64,000 nt of DNA from Gemmatimonadota bacterium (GTDB lineage Bacteria; Gemmatimonadota; Gemmatimonadetes; Gemmatimonadales; GWC2-71-9), in NCBI GenBank assembly GCA_040388535.1, contig JAZKBR010000002.1, positions 1,148,838 to 1,212,837 on the forward strand, written 5' to 3'. Each line of letters opens with the position of its first letter. The stretch's first letter is position 1. Of the stretch, positions 35,645-43,590 are shown in pieces. Made by a program: the position numbers and the translations under genes. A model generated the notes under the pieces. The model saw only the letters and a program-made list of their open reading frames with translations. It was not told where the DNA came from and did no database searches.

Positions 35645-35735
35645 CTGCTGTCCGGCCCACCAGTCTTCGGAGGCCCCAGGCGCCGCGTCCCGGAACTTCC
35701 GCGTGCCCGGCGGCCCGGGGCGACCTAGCTGCGTC
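35645..35735. repeat. GGAGGCCCC-type dispersed repeat
   Basis: Copy with TTCGGAGGCCCCAGGCGCCG, about 22 variable bases, and GGCGGCCCGGGGCGAC. It shares both conserved ends with copies at 18190, 20361 and 20596. Confidence 0.75.
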
Positions 35736-35823
35736 TCGGCCATCGCCCAATCCCATACTCTTGCTAAGTTTGAATCGGTCCGGCGTTTGCCTCACGTCAA
35801 CCGCACATCTCAGGTGACCCCCC

Positions 35824-36039
35824 ATGTTTATCGGCATCCGAGTTCGCAAGAGTGTCGCGACGAAAGTCATCTCCGCCGGAATCGAAGGCGCGGTGATCGG
35901 ATCCATCTGCAACTATTTTGATCCGCCGGAGGGTTCGCTGTTGGTCGCCCCACTGGCGGGGTCCATCGCCTGCATCAGCGTGGTGCTGGTCTTCCAGTGG
36001 TTCGATGATCGTCAGCGGAGAAAAGCGCTTGAAGAGTGA
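35824..36039 (+). CDS. Small membrane protein, unknown
   Basis: 71 residues with two hydrophobic stretches (ATKVISAGIEGAVIGSIC and LVAPLAGSIACISVVLVFQW) and a charged tail (DDRQRRKALEE). There is no clear Shine-Dalgarno. A second frame overlaps its end and continues as a hydrophobic stretch (LFSIFFGVMSGGLAVTAAV) leading into the next gene, so a small two-gene membrane unit or an old frameshift is possible. Function unknown. Confidence 0.45.
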   Translation: MFIGIRVRKSVATKVISAGIEGAVIGSICNYFDPPEGSLLVAPLAGSIACISVVLVFQWFDDRQRRKALEE

Positions 36040-36160
36040 TGGCCTCTTCTCGATCTTCTTCGGCGTGATGTCTGGCGGGCTGGCGGTGACCGCGGCCGTG
36101 AATCTCTGGCGGAGTCGATTTGCTGCGGCGAGCAAACAGTTGGCCCGGCGTCGGATGCTG

Positions 36161-37081
36161 ATGCGCGAGCGGCTGATCCCCCTTGCACTTTTGGCGGGGC
36201 TCGGCTGTTCCTCTCCGAGCGGCTCCTCTGCAGGTTCATTCTTTGCGGAGGAGCCGCTCGGTAGCATCGTGTTTATGTGGCGTCCAGTCGCGGGTACGCC
36301 CCAGCCATATCGAATCAGCCCTGACGGCACCAATTTCCTTCCGATTTCGACGCCATCCCTCGCCGACAAGCCTCAACCGAGCCCTGATGGGAACAGGTTG
36401 ATGTACAATTTCGCTGGCAATCAGTATGTGATGGAATACGACAACAGCCTGCTGAGCCAAGTCACGACCGACCGCCACCGGCTGTGGGCGCGGTGGGCGC
36501 CGGACGGGCAACGGATCGTGGCTGTCAGGTACGACGACCAGGGTAACCAGGAACTCAGGATCACGGAGCTTGATCGATCAGCGGACCGCACGATCACGCC
36601 ATTGCTCTCCGCGTACGACGGGTACCTGTCGCATCCGAGTTTCTTTCCCCGCGGCGACAGTCTGCTCTACGTACAACACGACAATAATGGCAATGGCACG
36701 CTCTGGATCGCGTACGCCAGCGGAAAATCTCCACGCCTCTTCACCTCGCCGTGGGGGAATAGCGTCCCCAGGTTCGCACTCGCGCGCAACGGTGAGGCGA
36801 TGGCGGTCACCGGCCTCGCCACCGGGGACGACACACCCGACTACCATACTCTTCGGATATCGAAGAACTGGGGTGGCCCCCTCCTGTCGATCGACCTTGG
36901 GGATGTCTGGGTCGAGGAGCTGGTATTTTCTCCGGACGCCAAGTTCCTCGTACTGACCCTTGAACGTCCGCAGTCGGGGGTGACCTGGTTGGAGCTGCTC
37001 GAGGTTTCGACCCTGCGGCATCGGCGAATCTCGCCGGAAGTGGGGAAGAGTTCCGCGATCGATGCGGCGTGGGGCTTTTAG
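36161..37081 (+). CDS. TolB/WD40-like beta-propeller lipoprotein
   Basis: 306 residues from ATG 36161 (ATG 36155 is also possible). The signal sequence ends in a lipobox (LLAGLGC). Repeats of the TolB/WD40-PD40 type are clear: PYRISPDGTNFLPIS, PQPSPDGNRLMYNFAG, RWAPDGQRIVAVRYDDQGNQ, HPSFFPRGDSLLYVQHDNN and LVFSPDAKFLVLTLERP. Unlike the GPGEF propellers it lacks that signature. The frame is open far upstream (from 35918), and an alternative start near 36029 would add a membrane segment. Function unknown; such proteins usually bind other proteins in the periplasm. Confidence 0.75.
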   Translation: MRERLIPLALLAGLGCSSPSGSSAGSFFAEEPLGSIVFMWRPVAGTPQPYRISPDGTNFLPISTPSLADKPQPSPDGNRLMYNFAGNQYVMEYDNSLLSQVTTDRHRLWARWAPDGQRIVAVRYDDQGNQELRITELDRSADRTITPLLSAYDGYLSHPSFFPRGDSLLYVQHDNNGNGTLWIAYASGKSPRLFTSPWGNSVPRFALARNGEAMAVTGLATGDDTPDYHTLRISKNWGGPLLSIDLGDVWVEELVFSPDAKFLVLTLERPQSGVTWLELLEVSTLRHRRISPEVGKSSAIDAAWGF

Positions 37082-37511
37082 CCAGGGCGGCGGTCCGGGG
37101 TCGAAAAGCCCCAGGATTTATCGGTTCTTCTCCTTATATATACGCGCGTTTTTGGGGCGGGCGTTAGTAGCCTCGGAAGTCTGGGCTGCGCCGAGAGGAT
37201 CGGGGCGAGGTACGGGGGGGCCGTTCGAAGAGAGCCGGCTGACGGAGCGCCGCGCAAGCACGGCGCGAACAGCGGCTTCCCCCCGACCGAAGCCCCTGAA
37301 CCCGGATCCGGTGCGCGTCAGTCGTCCTGGAGATCTGCGCGGCGCGAGGCGCCGCGCGAGCAGGCCCAACGTGGGGCGGAGACCGGTGCCGCGCGAGCGC
37401 GGCACCACCGACCGACCTCTCCCTCCTTCGATCACATAGCGCCTCCCGGTTCCGGGCGCTAATCTCACACGAACTCCCCCACGCGCACGCCCTCACCACA
37501 GGCCCCTCGCC
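37082..37511. repeat. Repeat-only spacer: TATATATA element, structured repeat copy B, GTGCCGCGC palindrome
   Basis: It contains the second TATATATA element (about 37101-37160), copy B of the 110-120-bp structured repeat (37187-37298), and a GTGCCGCGC palindrome (about 37384-37408). A gene is not visible, although minus-strand frames stay open through all of it. Confidence 0.8.
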
Positions 37512-38087
37512 ATGACCACGACCTACCGCGTCGGCTACTTCATCGGCTCGCTCTCGAGCACCTCGATCAATCGGATCCTCGCGACCGCGCTCATTCGTCT
37601 CGCGCCGAGCGAGCTCGTGTTCACCGAGATCCCGTTCAAGGATCTGCCGCTCTACTCGCCTGATCACGAGCACAACTGCCCCGACCCGGTGGTCGCACTC
37701 AAGGCCGCGCTCGCGGCATCCGATGCCGTGCTCTTCGTGACGCCGGAATACAATCGCTCGATTCCCGGTGGACTCAAGAACGCGATCGACTGGGCCAGCC
37801 GCCCCTACGGCCAGAACTCCTTCAACCGGAAGCCGAGTGCATCGATCGGCGCCTCACCCGGCCCCATCGGCACCGCCGTTGCCCAGCAACATCTTCGCTC
37901 CCTCCTCGGCTATTGCAACGCCCCGCAGATGAACTCCCCCGAGGGGTACATCCGCTTCACCCCCGGGCTCATCGACGCCGACGGCACGGTGAGTGATCCG
38001 GGAACGGAAGAGTTCCTGCGCAATTACATGAAAGAGTTCTACGGGTTCATCTCGAGGGTGTACCTGGCGATCCCGAAGCCGGGGTAG
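37512..38087 (+). CDS. NADPH-dependent FMN reductase family protein
   Basis: 191 residues with the flavodoxin-like fold. The phosphate loop GSLSSTSINRILA binds FMN, TPEYNRSIPGGLKNAIDWAS is the second FMN-contact region, and GASPGPIGTAVAQQHLRSLL follows. These match NADPH-dependent FMN/quinone reductases (ChrR/YieF type), which protect against oxidants or reduce metals and quinones. No signal peptide is present, so it is cytoplasmic. It stands alone between repeat-rich spacers. Confidence 0.9.
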   Translation: MTTTYRVGYFIGSLSSTSINRILATALIRLAPSELVFTEIPFKDLPLYSPDHEHNCPDPVVALKAALAASDAVLFVTPEYNRSIPGGLKNAIDWASRPYGQNSFNRKPSASIGASPGPIGTAVAQQHLRSLLGYCNAPQMNSPEGYIRFTPGLIDADGTVSDPGTEEFLRNYMKEFYGFISRVYLAIPKPG

Positions 38088-38099
38088 GGGGGCTCCGAA

Positions 38100-38465
38100 G
38101 TTGTCATCCTGAGCGTAGCGGCCGTAGGCCGCGGAGTCGAGGGAGCGGAGCTTCGGCTCCTTCGACTGCGCCCGCTTCGCGGGCTCCGGTCAGGATGACA
38201 ATGTCGACGGCCGGGGGCGACATTGCTTGATGTCCGGACGCGCGCCGAGAGGATCGGGGCGAGGTACGGGGGGGCCGTTCGAAGAGAGCCGGCTGAACGA
38301 GCGCCGCGCGAGCACGGCGCGAACAGCGGCTTCCCCCCGACCGAGCCCCTGGACGACAGCTTTTCTGGATAGTATCGCTCCCTCGACTTCGCACCCTTCG
38401 GGTGCTTCGCTCAGGATGACAACGTTCCTGACACCGCCCCCTCGCTTCGCTCAGGGTGACAACCT
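38100..38465. repeat. Facing CATCCTGAGC repeats and structured repeat copy C
   Basis: A direct copy (about 38101-38147) faces an inverted one (about 38155-38201). Structured repeat copy C lies at 38239-38351. Two further inverted elements are at about 38372-38422 and 38436-38462. No gene is supported. Confidence 0.8.
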
Positions 38466-38522
38466 CAGGGCGCTCATTCTTCTCCCGATCCGCCCGATAA
38501 TCCTCGCGTCTTCTCTCGCGGG

Positions 38523-38550
38523 TTGACCTGACGCTTTCCCGACGTATCCT
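38523..38550 (+). promoter_or_regulatory. Candidate promoter for the 38667 peptide gene
   Basis: TTGACC (38523-38528), 16 bases, TATCCT (38545-38550). The ATG is about 115 bases downstream. Confidence 0.45.
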
Positions 38551-38666
38551 CTTGGCCCCCCTCTGCTCCAGTCGCGGATTTCCCGCGCTGGAGATGTCGC
38601 TCCGTGCGCCCCGAGCCCTGTCCCATTCGCTGGTCCCACTCAATCCATTCTTCAGGAGTATTTCCC

Positions 38667-38921
38667 ATGTCCATCGGACGCCGTTTCCTCAATGCTGGTC
38701 TCTCTGTTCTGTTCCTCGTCGGCATCCAGACCTACGCCAAGGCCGAAGATGCCGGCGGCGGGCTCTGGTTCTGCGCTTACAACGGCTCGTTCTGCACCTT
38801 CACCGACGGCTCGTACTGGTCGGGCTGCCTCACCGGCTACGAGTCCGGCTACATCTGGACCTTCGTCGCCAACACGATGTGCACCTCGTACACCCCGAAG
38901 CAGGGCGCCGGCGGCAACTAG
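38667..38921 (+). CDS. Small secreted four-cysteine protein, unknown
   Basis: 84 residues from ATG 38667 with AGGAG eight bases upstream. A signal peptide (LSVLFLVGIQTYAKA) leaves a mature peptide of about 60 residues rich in Gly, Tyr, Trp and Ser, with four Cys (LWFCAYNGSFCTF, WSGCLTGYE, NTMCTSYTP) that could make two disulfides. No family is recognised. It is followed by a propeller lipoprotein, as the second Cys-rich peptide (41286) is. This recalls the pairing of small NVEALA peptides with propellers in Bacteroidota, without sequence similarity. Confidence 0.7.
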   Translation: MSIGRRFLNAGLSVLFLVGIQTYAKAEDAGGGLWFCAYNGSFCTFTDGSYWSGCLTGYESGYIWTFVANTMCTSYTPKQGAGGN

Positions 38922-39008
38922 CTTCCACGCAGCACGCTCGTCCTAGTACCCTGCTCGGGGCGCCGGACGTCGACAACGGAATTCTGATCTGCACGAAGTG
39001 AGAGTCTT

Positions 39009-40097
39009 GTGAAAGTGATGTCACGCAGTACCAGCAGCATTGTTCTCCTTCTCCTGGCGGGGTGCGGCGGTGAACGCGCACCCGCGCCAGCGGCTCCGCC
39101 ATCGCGCGTGGCGCCGGCGATGCCGACGCTGGTGGCGATGCCCACCAGCAACGACGTCGCCGCGTCACCGCATTCTCCGACGTCGCCGATTCGCATCGGC
39201 CTGCATGGTGATGTGTTGCTCGCCGATCTCTCGCTCGACGGCAAGGTCTTGCGCACCATTGATACGCTGGGCCACGTGCACTGGCAGGCGGGGCGACGTG
39301 GCGAGGGGCCGGGTGAAGCGCGGCTCGCGTTGCCGCTCGAGATTACCGATTCAAGTATCATGGCATTCGATCTTGCCACCCGCCGGCTCACCGAATGGGA
39401 TTCCACCGGCAAGATGTTGCGCACCACGTTGTCGTTACCGCGCATTCCCCTTGCGCGGACACGCGAGAACGAGTGGCTCGGCTGGGAGCCCGATCAGCCG
39501 CGCTATGGTGTGGTGCTGGTGGATGCCGAAGGGCACACGCGCGAAGTGCTGGACCACGCCGAGGCGCACTATGTGGAGATGTTCCCGGCAGTGAGCGATC
39601 CGCGGATGATCGTGCCGCCGGCGCTGGGGAGCTGGCGCGGCGGGATCGTGGTCGCGAACGGGAAGACGTATCAGCTCGCGCTGTATGACTGGAACGGTAT
39701 GCTGAAGCACACCGTCAGCAGGGTGTTGCCCGAGAATCATCTTTCGGCGAAGCAGGTCGATGCCGAGCTTGGCGGACTCGCCGGCCGGCCGGGGCAGCGG
39801 AGCGAGAATCAGGAGTTGCGGCGGGCGCAGCTCGCGGCGCAGGTACGGCCGTGGTTCACGCATCTCACGCCGCTGGGACTTGATAGTGCGGGCCGCATCT
39901 GGGTCGTGGGGCAGCAAGGCGATACGACCTTTGCGGAGGTCTTCACGGCCGAGCAGTTCGTGGGACGCATCGTATTGCCGTGCGCAGGATTCCAGGGGCG
40001 GTGGGCGATGCGCGGTGAGTGGTTGGCGCTGGTCTGCGCGCCGGATGATGCGAGTGCCGTGGGAGATGCGGTGGTGAAGCGGTGGAGGGTGAGGTAG
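39009..40097 (+). CDS. Six-bladed beta-propeller lipoprotein
   Basis: 362 residues from GTG 39009 (ATG 39018 possible). The lipobox is LLLAGC, followed by a Pro/Ala-rich tether (ERAPAPAAPPSRVAPAMP). The signature GRRGEGPGEA lies near residue 97. Blades show DLSLDGKVLRTIDTLGHVHW, MAFDLATRRLTEWDSTGKML, YGVVLVDAEGHTREVL and GLDSAGRIWVVGQQGDTTFA. It is co-oriented with the Cys-rich peptide gene 87 bases upstream and may share its promoter. Probable location is the periplasmic face of a membrane. Confidence 0.85.
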   Translation: MKVMSRSTSSIVLLLLAGCGGERAPAPAAPPSRVAPAMPTLVAMPTSNDVAASPHSPTSPIRIGLHGDVLLADLSLDGKVLRTIDTLGHVHWQAGRRGEGPGEARLALPLEITDSSIMAFDLATRRLTEWDSTGKMLRTTLSLPRIPLARTRENEWLGWEPDQPRYGVVLVDAEGHTREVLDHAEAHYVEMFPAVSDPRMIVPPALGSWRGGIVVANGKTYQLALYDWNGMLKHTVSRVLPENHLSAKQVDAELGGLAGRPGQRSENQELRRAQLAAQVRPWFTHLTPLGLDSAGRIWVVGQQGDTTFAEVFTAEQFVGRIVLPCAGFQGRWAMRGEWLALVCAPDDASAVGDAVVKRWRVR

Positions 40098-40300
40098 GGG
40101 GCGTTTCGTGGCTGCGCCTCGCGGCGATCTGGATGTGGGGCCCGAAGAGGGGAGTGGAAACCCGGCGAATAGATGACATTTGTGTAAGAGTTTTTCTCCT
40201 TATTCAGGCGAGGGGCTAGGTAATGAAAGCCGCACGGCGTGCGGGCTGCGCTGGGATCAGTGTCAAGAGATTGGGCGAAAAAATAAGGGTTTTCCCTATG

Positions 40301-40329
40301 TTGACGCAGTAAGACTTTGCCGCTACCGT
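40301..40329 (+). promoter_or_regulatory. Candidate promoter of the 40389 regulator
   Basis: TTGACG (40301-40306), 17 bases, TACCGT (40324-40329), about 60 bases before the GTG start. The same layout (TTGACG, 17, TAGCGT) occurs at 41162-41190. Confidence 0.5.
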
Positions 40330-40388
40330 CCTATGAGTAGTATCCACCCGCTTCAGACCCGCCACCTGCCCACCCCCAGGGTACCCCC

Positions 40389-41063
40389 GTGACCGTTGCC
40401 GCCAGGCCTACTGTAGTGGTTGCAGATGATTACCCCCTCGTCTCGAAGACCCTCCTACGGATGGTGGCTCAACGGTTCAACGGCGTCGAGGCGGTCCAAT
40501 GTCTCGAGACGCTCGCGACCGCGCTGGAGGAGCATCAGCCCGACATCGCGCTCGTGGACGTCCGGATGCAGGAGGAGACGTCGACGCTGGATGTGTTGCC
40601 GCAGCTGATGGAGATATCGTCGGCAACACGCTTCATCTTGATCACGGGCTTCCCTGATTGGGCGCCGGCGGGGCGGCTATTCGCCCTCGGCGCGAGAGGA
40701 CTTCTTGCGAAGCCATTTGTGCCCAAGGAACTCTGGCGGGCGATTGATGTCGTCCATTCCGGAGGCTCATATTTGTCCGAAAGTCCCCTAATGCGAGACG
40801 GTACAAGGGTTCTCCGGCCCTTGAAGCAACTTTCCGAGACCCAGGCCAAGGTATTCGCGCTGTTGAGGCAGGGGCTTTCCTATGCACAGATCGAGGAGCG
40901 TATCGGTCCAAAGGAGAGCACGATCGGGAAACATGTGCGCTTTGTTCGGGAAAAGCTCGGGATCGCCACCGAGCCAGGGTACGTCCGATGGGAGCATATC
41001 GTGTGCCCGTGTATGGATCGCCTGGAAGACCGATTTCCGCGTGGGCCGTCCTCTGCCCGCTGA
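40389..41063 (+). CDS. NarL/FixJ-like response regulator
   Basis: 224 residues from a GTG. The receiver domain has VVVADDYP (acidic pair), phospho-acceptor DIALVDVRMQEE (Asp in VDVR), FILITGFPDW and KPF. The C-terminal region (LSETQAKVFALLRQGLSYAQ, then IEERIGPKESTIGKHVRFVR) is a LuxR/sigma-70-region-4-like helix-turn-helix. A Cys pair (VCPCMD) sits near the C-terminus, which is unusual and could be redox-active or metal-binding. No kinase gene is adjacent. The next gene, 222 bases downstream, is the Cys-rich peptide of the HTTM cluster, so it may control that cluster. Confidence 0.85.
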   Translation: MTVAARPTVVVADDYPLVSKTLLRMVAQRFNGVEAVQCLETLATALEEHQPDIALVDVRMQEETSTLDVLPQLMEISSATRFILITGFPDWAPAGRLFALGARGLLAKPFVPKELWRAIDVVHSGGSYLSESPLMRDGTRVLRPLKQLSETQAKVFALLRQGLSYAQIEERIGPKESTIGKHVRFVREKLGIATEPGYVRWEHIVCPCMDRLEDRFPRGPSSAR

Positions 41064-41161
41064 GAGTATGAAACGAGTATCCGCCTCGAATGGGTTGAAG
41101 GTGTTCACCGAAGCTTGGACGGCTCAATTGGATAGGGGCTTTCGCCTTCAGATCCCCCACG

Positions 41162-41190
41162 TTGACGTCCTATCCTGTGAACCGTAGCGT
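41162..41190 (+). promoter_or_regulatory. Candidate promoter of the Cys-rich peptide cluster
   Basis: TTGACG (41162-41167), 17 bases, TAGCGT (41185-41190), about 95 bases before the ATG at 41286. The -35 is identical to that of the regulator at 40301. Confidence 0.5.
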
Positions 41191-41285
41191 TCCAGTCGTC
41201 GCTGAGCTTGAGTTGAATCGGTCGTGTTGCTCTCACCCGAGCACTGGCGACACCTGAACCATCTTCCCTTCCCAAGGAGAATCAG

Positions 41286-41555
41286 ATGCGAAGGACCGAC
41301 AAGATCACGGCTATTGCCACACTAGTGACCATGCTCGCGCTGTTTGGCGGCAGCTCGCAGGAAGCACAGGCGCAGGATGCGCTGGGGGGGGCGTGCATCA
41401 TGTGCGTCGAGTCCTGCAATGGCGTGAACCCGACCGGGATGTGTCAGGCCATGACCGGGTGCGGTGCGGAGGGTCAGTGCATCAACGGTACAGCGACCGG
41501 ATGCGACTGGGACACCGACAGCCAGGATGAGCGGATCTTCTGCTTCCAGGCCTGA
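41286..41555 (+). CDS. Small secreted eight-cysteine protein, unknown
   Basis: 89 residues with AAGGAG six bases before the ATG. The signal peptide (IATLVTMLALFGGSSQEAQA) leaves a mature part of about 60 residues with eight Cys: GGACIMCVESCNG, GMCQAMTGCGAEGQCING, TGCDW and FCFQA. Even number and dense spacing suggest four disulfides or a metal site. It also has several Glu and Asp residues late in the chain (DWDTDSQDERI). No family is recognised. It heads a run with a DsbA-like thioredoxin, a propeller, an HTTM protein and a DCC protein, all potential handlers of this peptide. Confidence 0.75.
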   Translation: MRRTDKITAIATLVTMLALFGGSSQEAQAQDALGGACIMCVESCNGVNPTGMCQAMTGCGAEGQCINGTATGCDWDTDSQDERIFCFQA

Positions 41556-41639
41556 TTCGGTAAGTGCTCGGACGTCGCCGCGACCTCTGTGGCGACGTTC
41601 GAGCATCGGGTATCTACCATTTTGCCCTGCGAGACTCAG

Positions 41640-42317
41640 ATGTCAGAACCGAACACAAGCATTATTTCCCGAGTCATGATGACAGTTGCCGTATCATGCG
41701 CCGTGGTCACCACGGGGCTCGTTGTACGGCGAGAGCTATTCACACCGCCCCCCGTAGCTGCGGCCGGCGTACCACGCCCCGTGAAAGGATGGGAGTCTTT
41801 CCAAGAAGGGGGGCAACTCCTGGGAGCTGCGAATGCGCAGATCAAGATGGTCGTATTTTCGGATTTCCAATGCGGTTTCTGTCGAAAGTTTGCCCTCGAG
41901 ACCTGGCCGGAGATCCATGCGAAGTATGGTGATAAGGTCGCCATGGTAGTCCAGCACTGGCCGCTGAATGGCCACAGCGAAGCGTACCCAGCGGCACGAG
42001 CAGCCGAGTGTGCTGGCAGGCAGGGAAAGTTCGAGCAATACAGTAAGGCCTTGTTTAGCCAAAGCGACTCGATCGGCAAGAAGGCGTATGGGCGATTTGC
42101 CGTCGAGGCCCAAGTTCCTGACACGATTGCATTTTCCGCCTGCGTGGCTGAACCAGGGAAGGTGGCGGTCATCGAACGCGGAATGGCGGGTGCTACAACA
42201 CTGGGCTTGACTGGCACCCCATCAATTATCATTGACGGCATGCTCTCACCTAGCGGAGCGCTCTCGCGTGTCACGTCAATGCTTGACGAAGCACTCAAGG
42301 CCAGGGAATCGCGTTGA
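41640..42317 (+). CDS. Membrane-anchored DsbA-like thioredoxin-fold protein
   Basis: 225 residues. One N-terminal membrane segment (VMMTVAVSCAVVTTGLVV) anchors a thioredoxin-fold domain with active site CGFC (Cys78-Cys81), the typical VFSDFQCGFCRKF start, an HWPLNGHSEAYPAARAAEC helix region and the cis-proline loop GTPSIIIDG. It matches the DsbA/BdbD group that makes or rearranges disulfides of exported proteins. ATG 41640 is chosen because the in-frame upstream start would add a region without signal features. The TGA overlaps the TTG of the propeller gene. Likely substrate: the Cys-rich peptide upstream. Confidence 0.88.
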   Translation: MSEPNTSIISRVMMTVAVSCAVVTTGLVVRRELFTPPPVAAAGVPRPVKGWESFQEGGQLLGAANAQIKMVVFSDFQCGFCRKFALETWPEIHAKYGDKVAMVVQHWPLNGHSEAYPAARAAECAGRQGKFEQYSKALFSQSDSIGKKAYGRFAVEAQVPDTIAFSACVAEPGKVAVIERGMAGATTLGLTGTPSIIIDGMLSPSGALSRVTSMLDEALKARESR

Positions 42318-43582
42318 TCGCAATTGCTGGCGAACTTGGGAAGCCCGTCGGGCTGATCGTCGCACTTGGTATCCTCGCGTGTGGCGCGCCGACTGGGGGG
42401 CCTGACCAAAGTAAGGATCCCGTAGCGCCAAGCCCGGTTGAGCTTGGTGGGGTCCACTTAGTCGTGGATACTCTCATCCCCGTACTTCGGATCGATGGCA
42501 CGTCAGCACGCTTCTCAGAGGTGGGTGGGGTCTTCGCCTCGTTGTCTGGAGTAATCGCCATCCTTCAACGACAAGACAATGCTGTTCGGCTCTTCGGTAT
42601 TGGCGGGAAGGAGATTGCGACCTTTGGCCGTGCTGGCGAAGGACCTGGCGAGTTCCGGTTCATTTCTCGTCTGGGGTGGATAGCCGACACGCTCTGGATC
42701 ACTGACATGGGCCTGCGACGAGTTACGCTGATCTCTCCAAGTGGTGCGTTTCTACGGGCATTTCGATACCCGACGCCCCACGCCGAGCCGGAGGATTCCG
42801 CGAGTTTCCCGGTCTACGGTGCCTCAACCAGCTTTCCATGGGCCATTCTGTCAGACTCCCAATTTGTGACTTTCGCCAATGAGCGGCCCGGCAGTCCGGC
42901 GGTTCCCGAAGGAGTCACTGCTTCCGCCCTCCTTACCGGGGCAAGTGGCGCGATTCAGCGACGCATTGCCTACCCGCAACCCGACGATGCCGAGGGGTAT
43001 GTGGAGTTTGAGGCCAAGAACGGACCGGCAGCTCGCCATTCTGTGCCACTCGTTCAGAAGCCTCAGTGGGGAATTTCGCCGAATGGCCGGTACATAGCAG
43101 TGACTTCCGCGCTTCTGACGCGTTCGAAGGATCTTCGATACTTCACCGTGCAGGTGTTGTCGACAAGCGGAGACACGGTCTTTTCGCGGGATCTGTCGGT
43201 TGCGGCCGTGAACGTACCACCGGAGGTACGAGCCTCAGAAATGGGTGAGGTCAGCCATAGCCAGATGATACGGCTTTCTGCGAAAGATCCCTCATCCGTC
43301 TCGGTCGCGATTTCGAACCGTATTCCAAATACTTTCCCGGGGGTTACGGGGCTGCTTGTTGCCGAGGATGGCCGAGTGCTCTTGGGCCAGTATTCGGTGG
43401 CCAACGGCCAGCCTTGGGTAGTGCTCGACCGATGTCAGGGTACTCCCATCGCCTCCTTCATCGCTCCAAGGGGAACATTCCTCACCAGCGTTAATCAAGG
43501 CCTTGTGTACGGTGTTGAGCGGGACTCGGTCGGAGTGGAGAGTGCAGTCGTCTTCCGAATGCCGCCGGCTCCGAAGTGCTAG
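42314..43582 (+). CDS. Six-bladed beta-propeller lipoprotein (subfamily B)
   Basis: 422 residues from a TTG that overlaps the thioredoxin stop. The lipobox is LGILAC at about residue 23. The signature GRAGEGPGEF is near residues 105-114, followed by ADTLWITDMGLRRVTLISPS, QWGISPNGRYIAVTSAL, LLVAEDGRVLLGQYSVANGQ and IAPRGTFLTSVNQGLVYGVE. Related in layout to 7660 and 34486. Codon use is less GC-rich than in the propeller island downstream. The coupling with a thiol oxidoreductase and HTTM protein suggests a shared exported process. Confidence 0.87.
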   Translation: MIAIAGELGKPVGLIVALGILACGAPTGGPDQSKDPVAPSPVELGGVHLVVDTLIPVLRIDGTSARFSEVGGVFASLSGVIAILQRQDNAVRLFGIGGKEIATFGRAGEGPGEFRFISRLGWIADTLWITDMGLRRVTLISPSGAFLRAFRYPTPHAEPEDSASFPVYGASTSFPWAILSDSQFVTFANERPGSPAVPEGVTASALLTGASGAIQRRIAYPQPDDAEGYVEFEAKNGPAARHSVPLVQKPQWGISPNGRYIAVTSALLTRSKDLRYFTVQVLSTSGDTVFSRDLSVAAVNVPPEVRASEMGEVSHSQMIRLSAKDPSSVSVAISNRIPNTFPGVTGLLVAEDGRVLLGQYSVANGQPWVVLDRCQGTPIASFIAPRGTFLTSVNQGLVYGVERDSVGVESAVVFRMPPAPKC

Positions 43583-43590
43583 CGCCAGGC

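Noticed and set aside
37118-37468. Minus-strand ORF ending in KNARIYKEKNR, also seen at 32792
   Set aside because: The shared peptide comes from the duplicated TATATATA element, so the match is repeat DNA and not protein homology.
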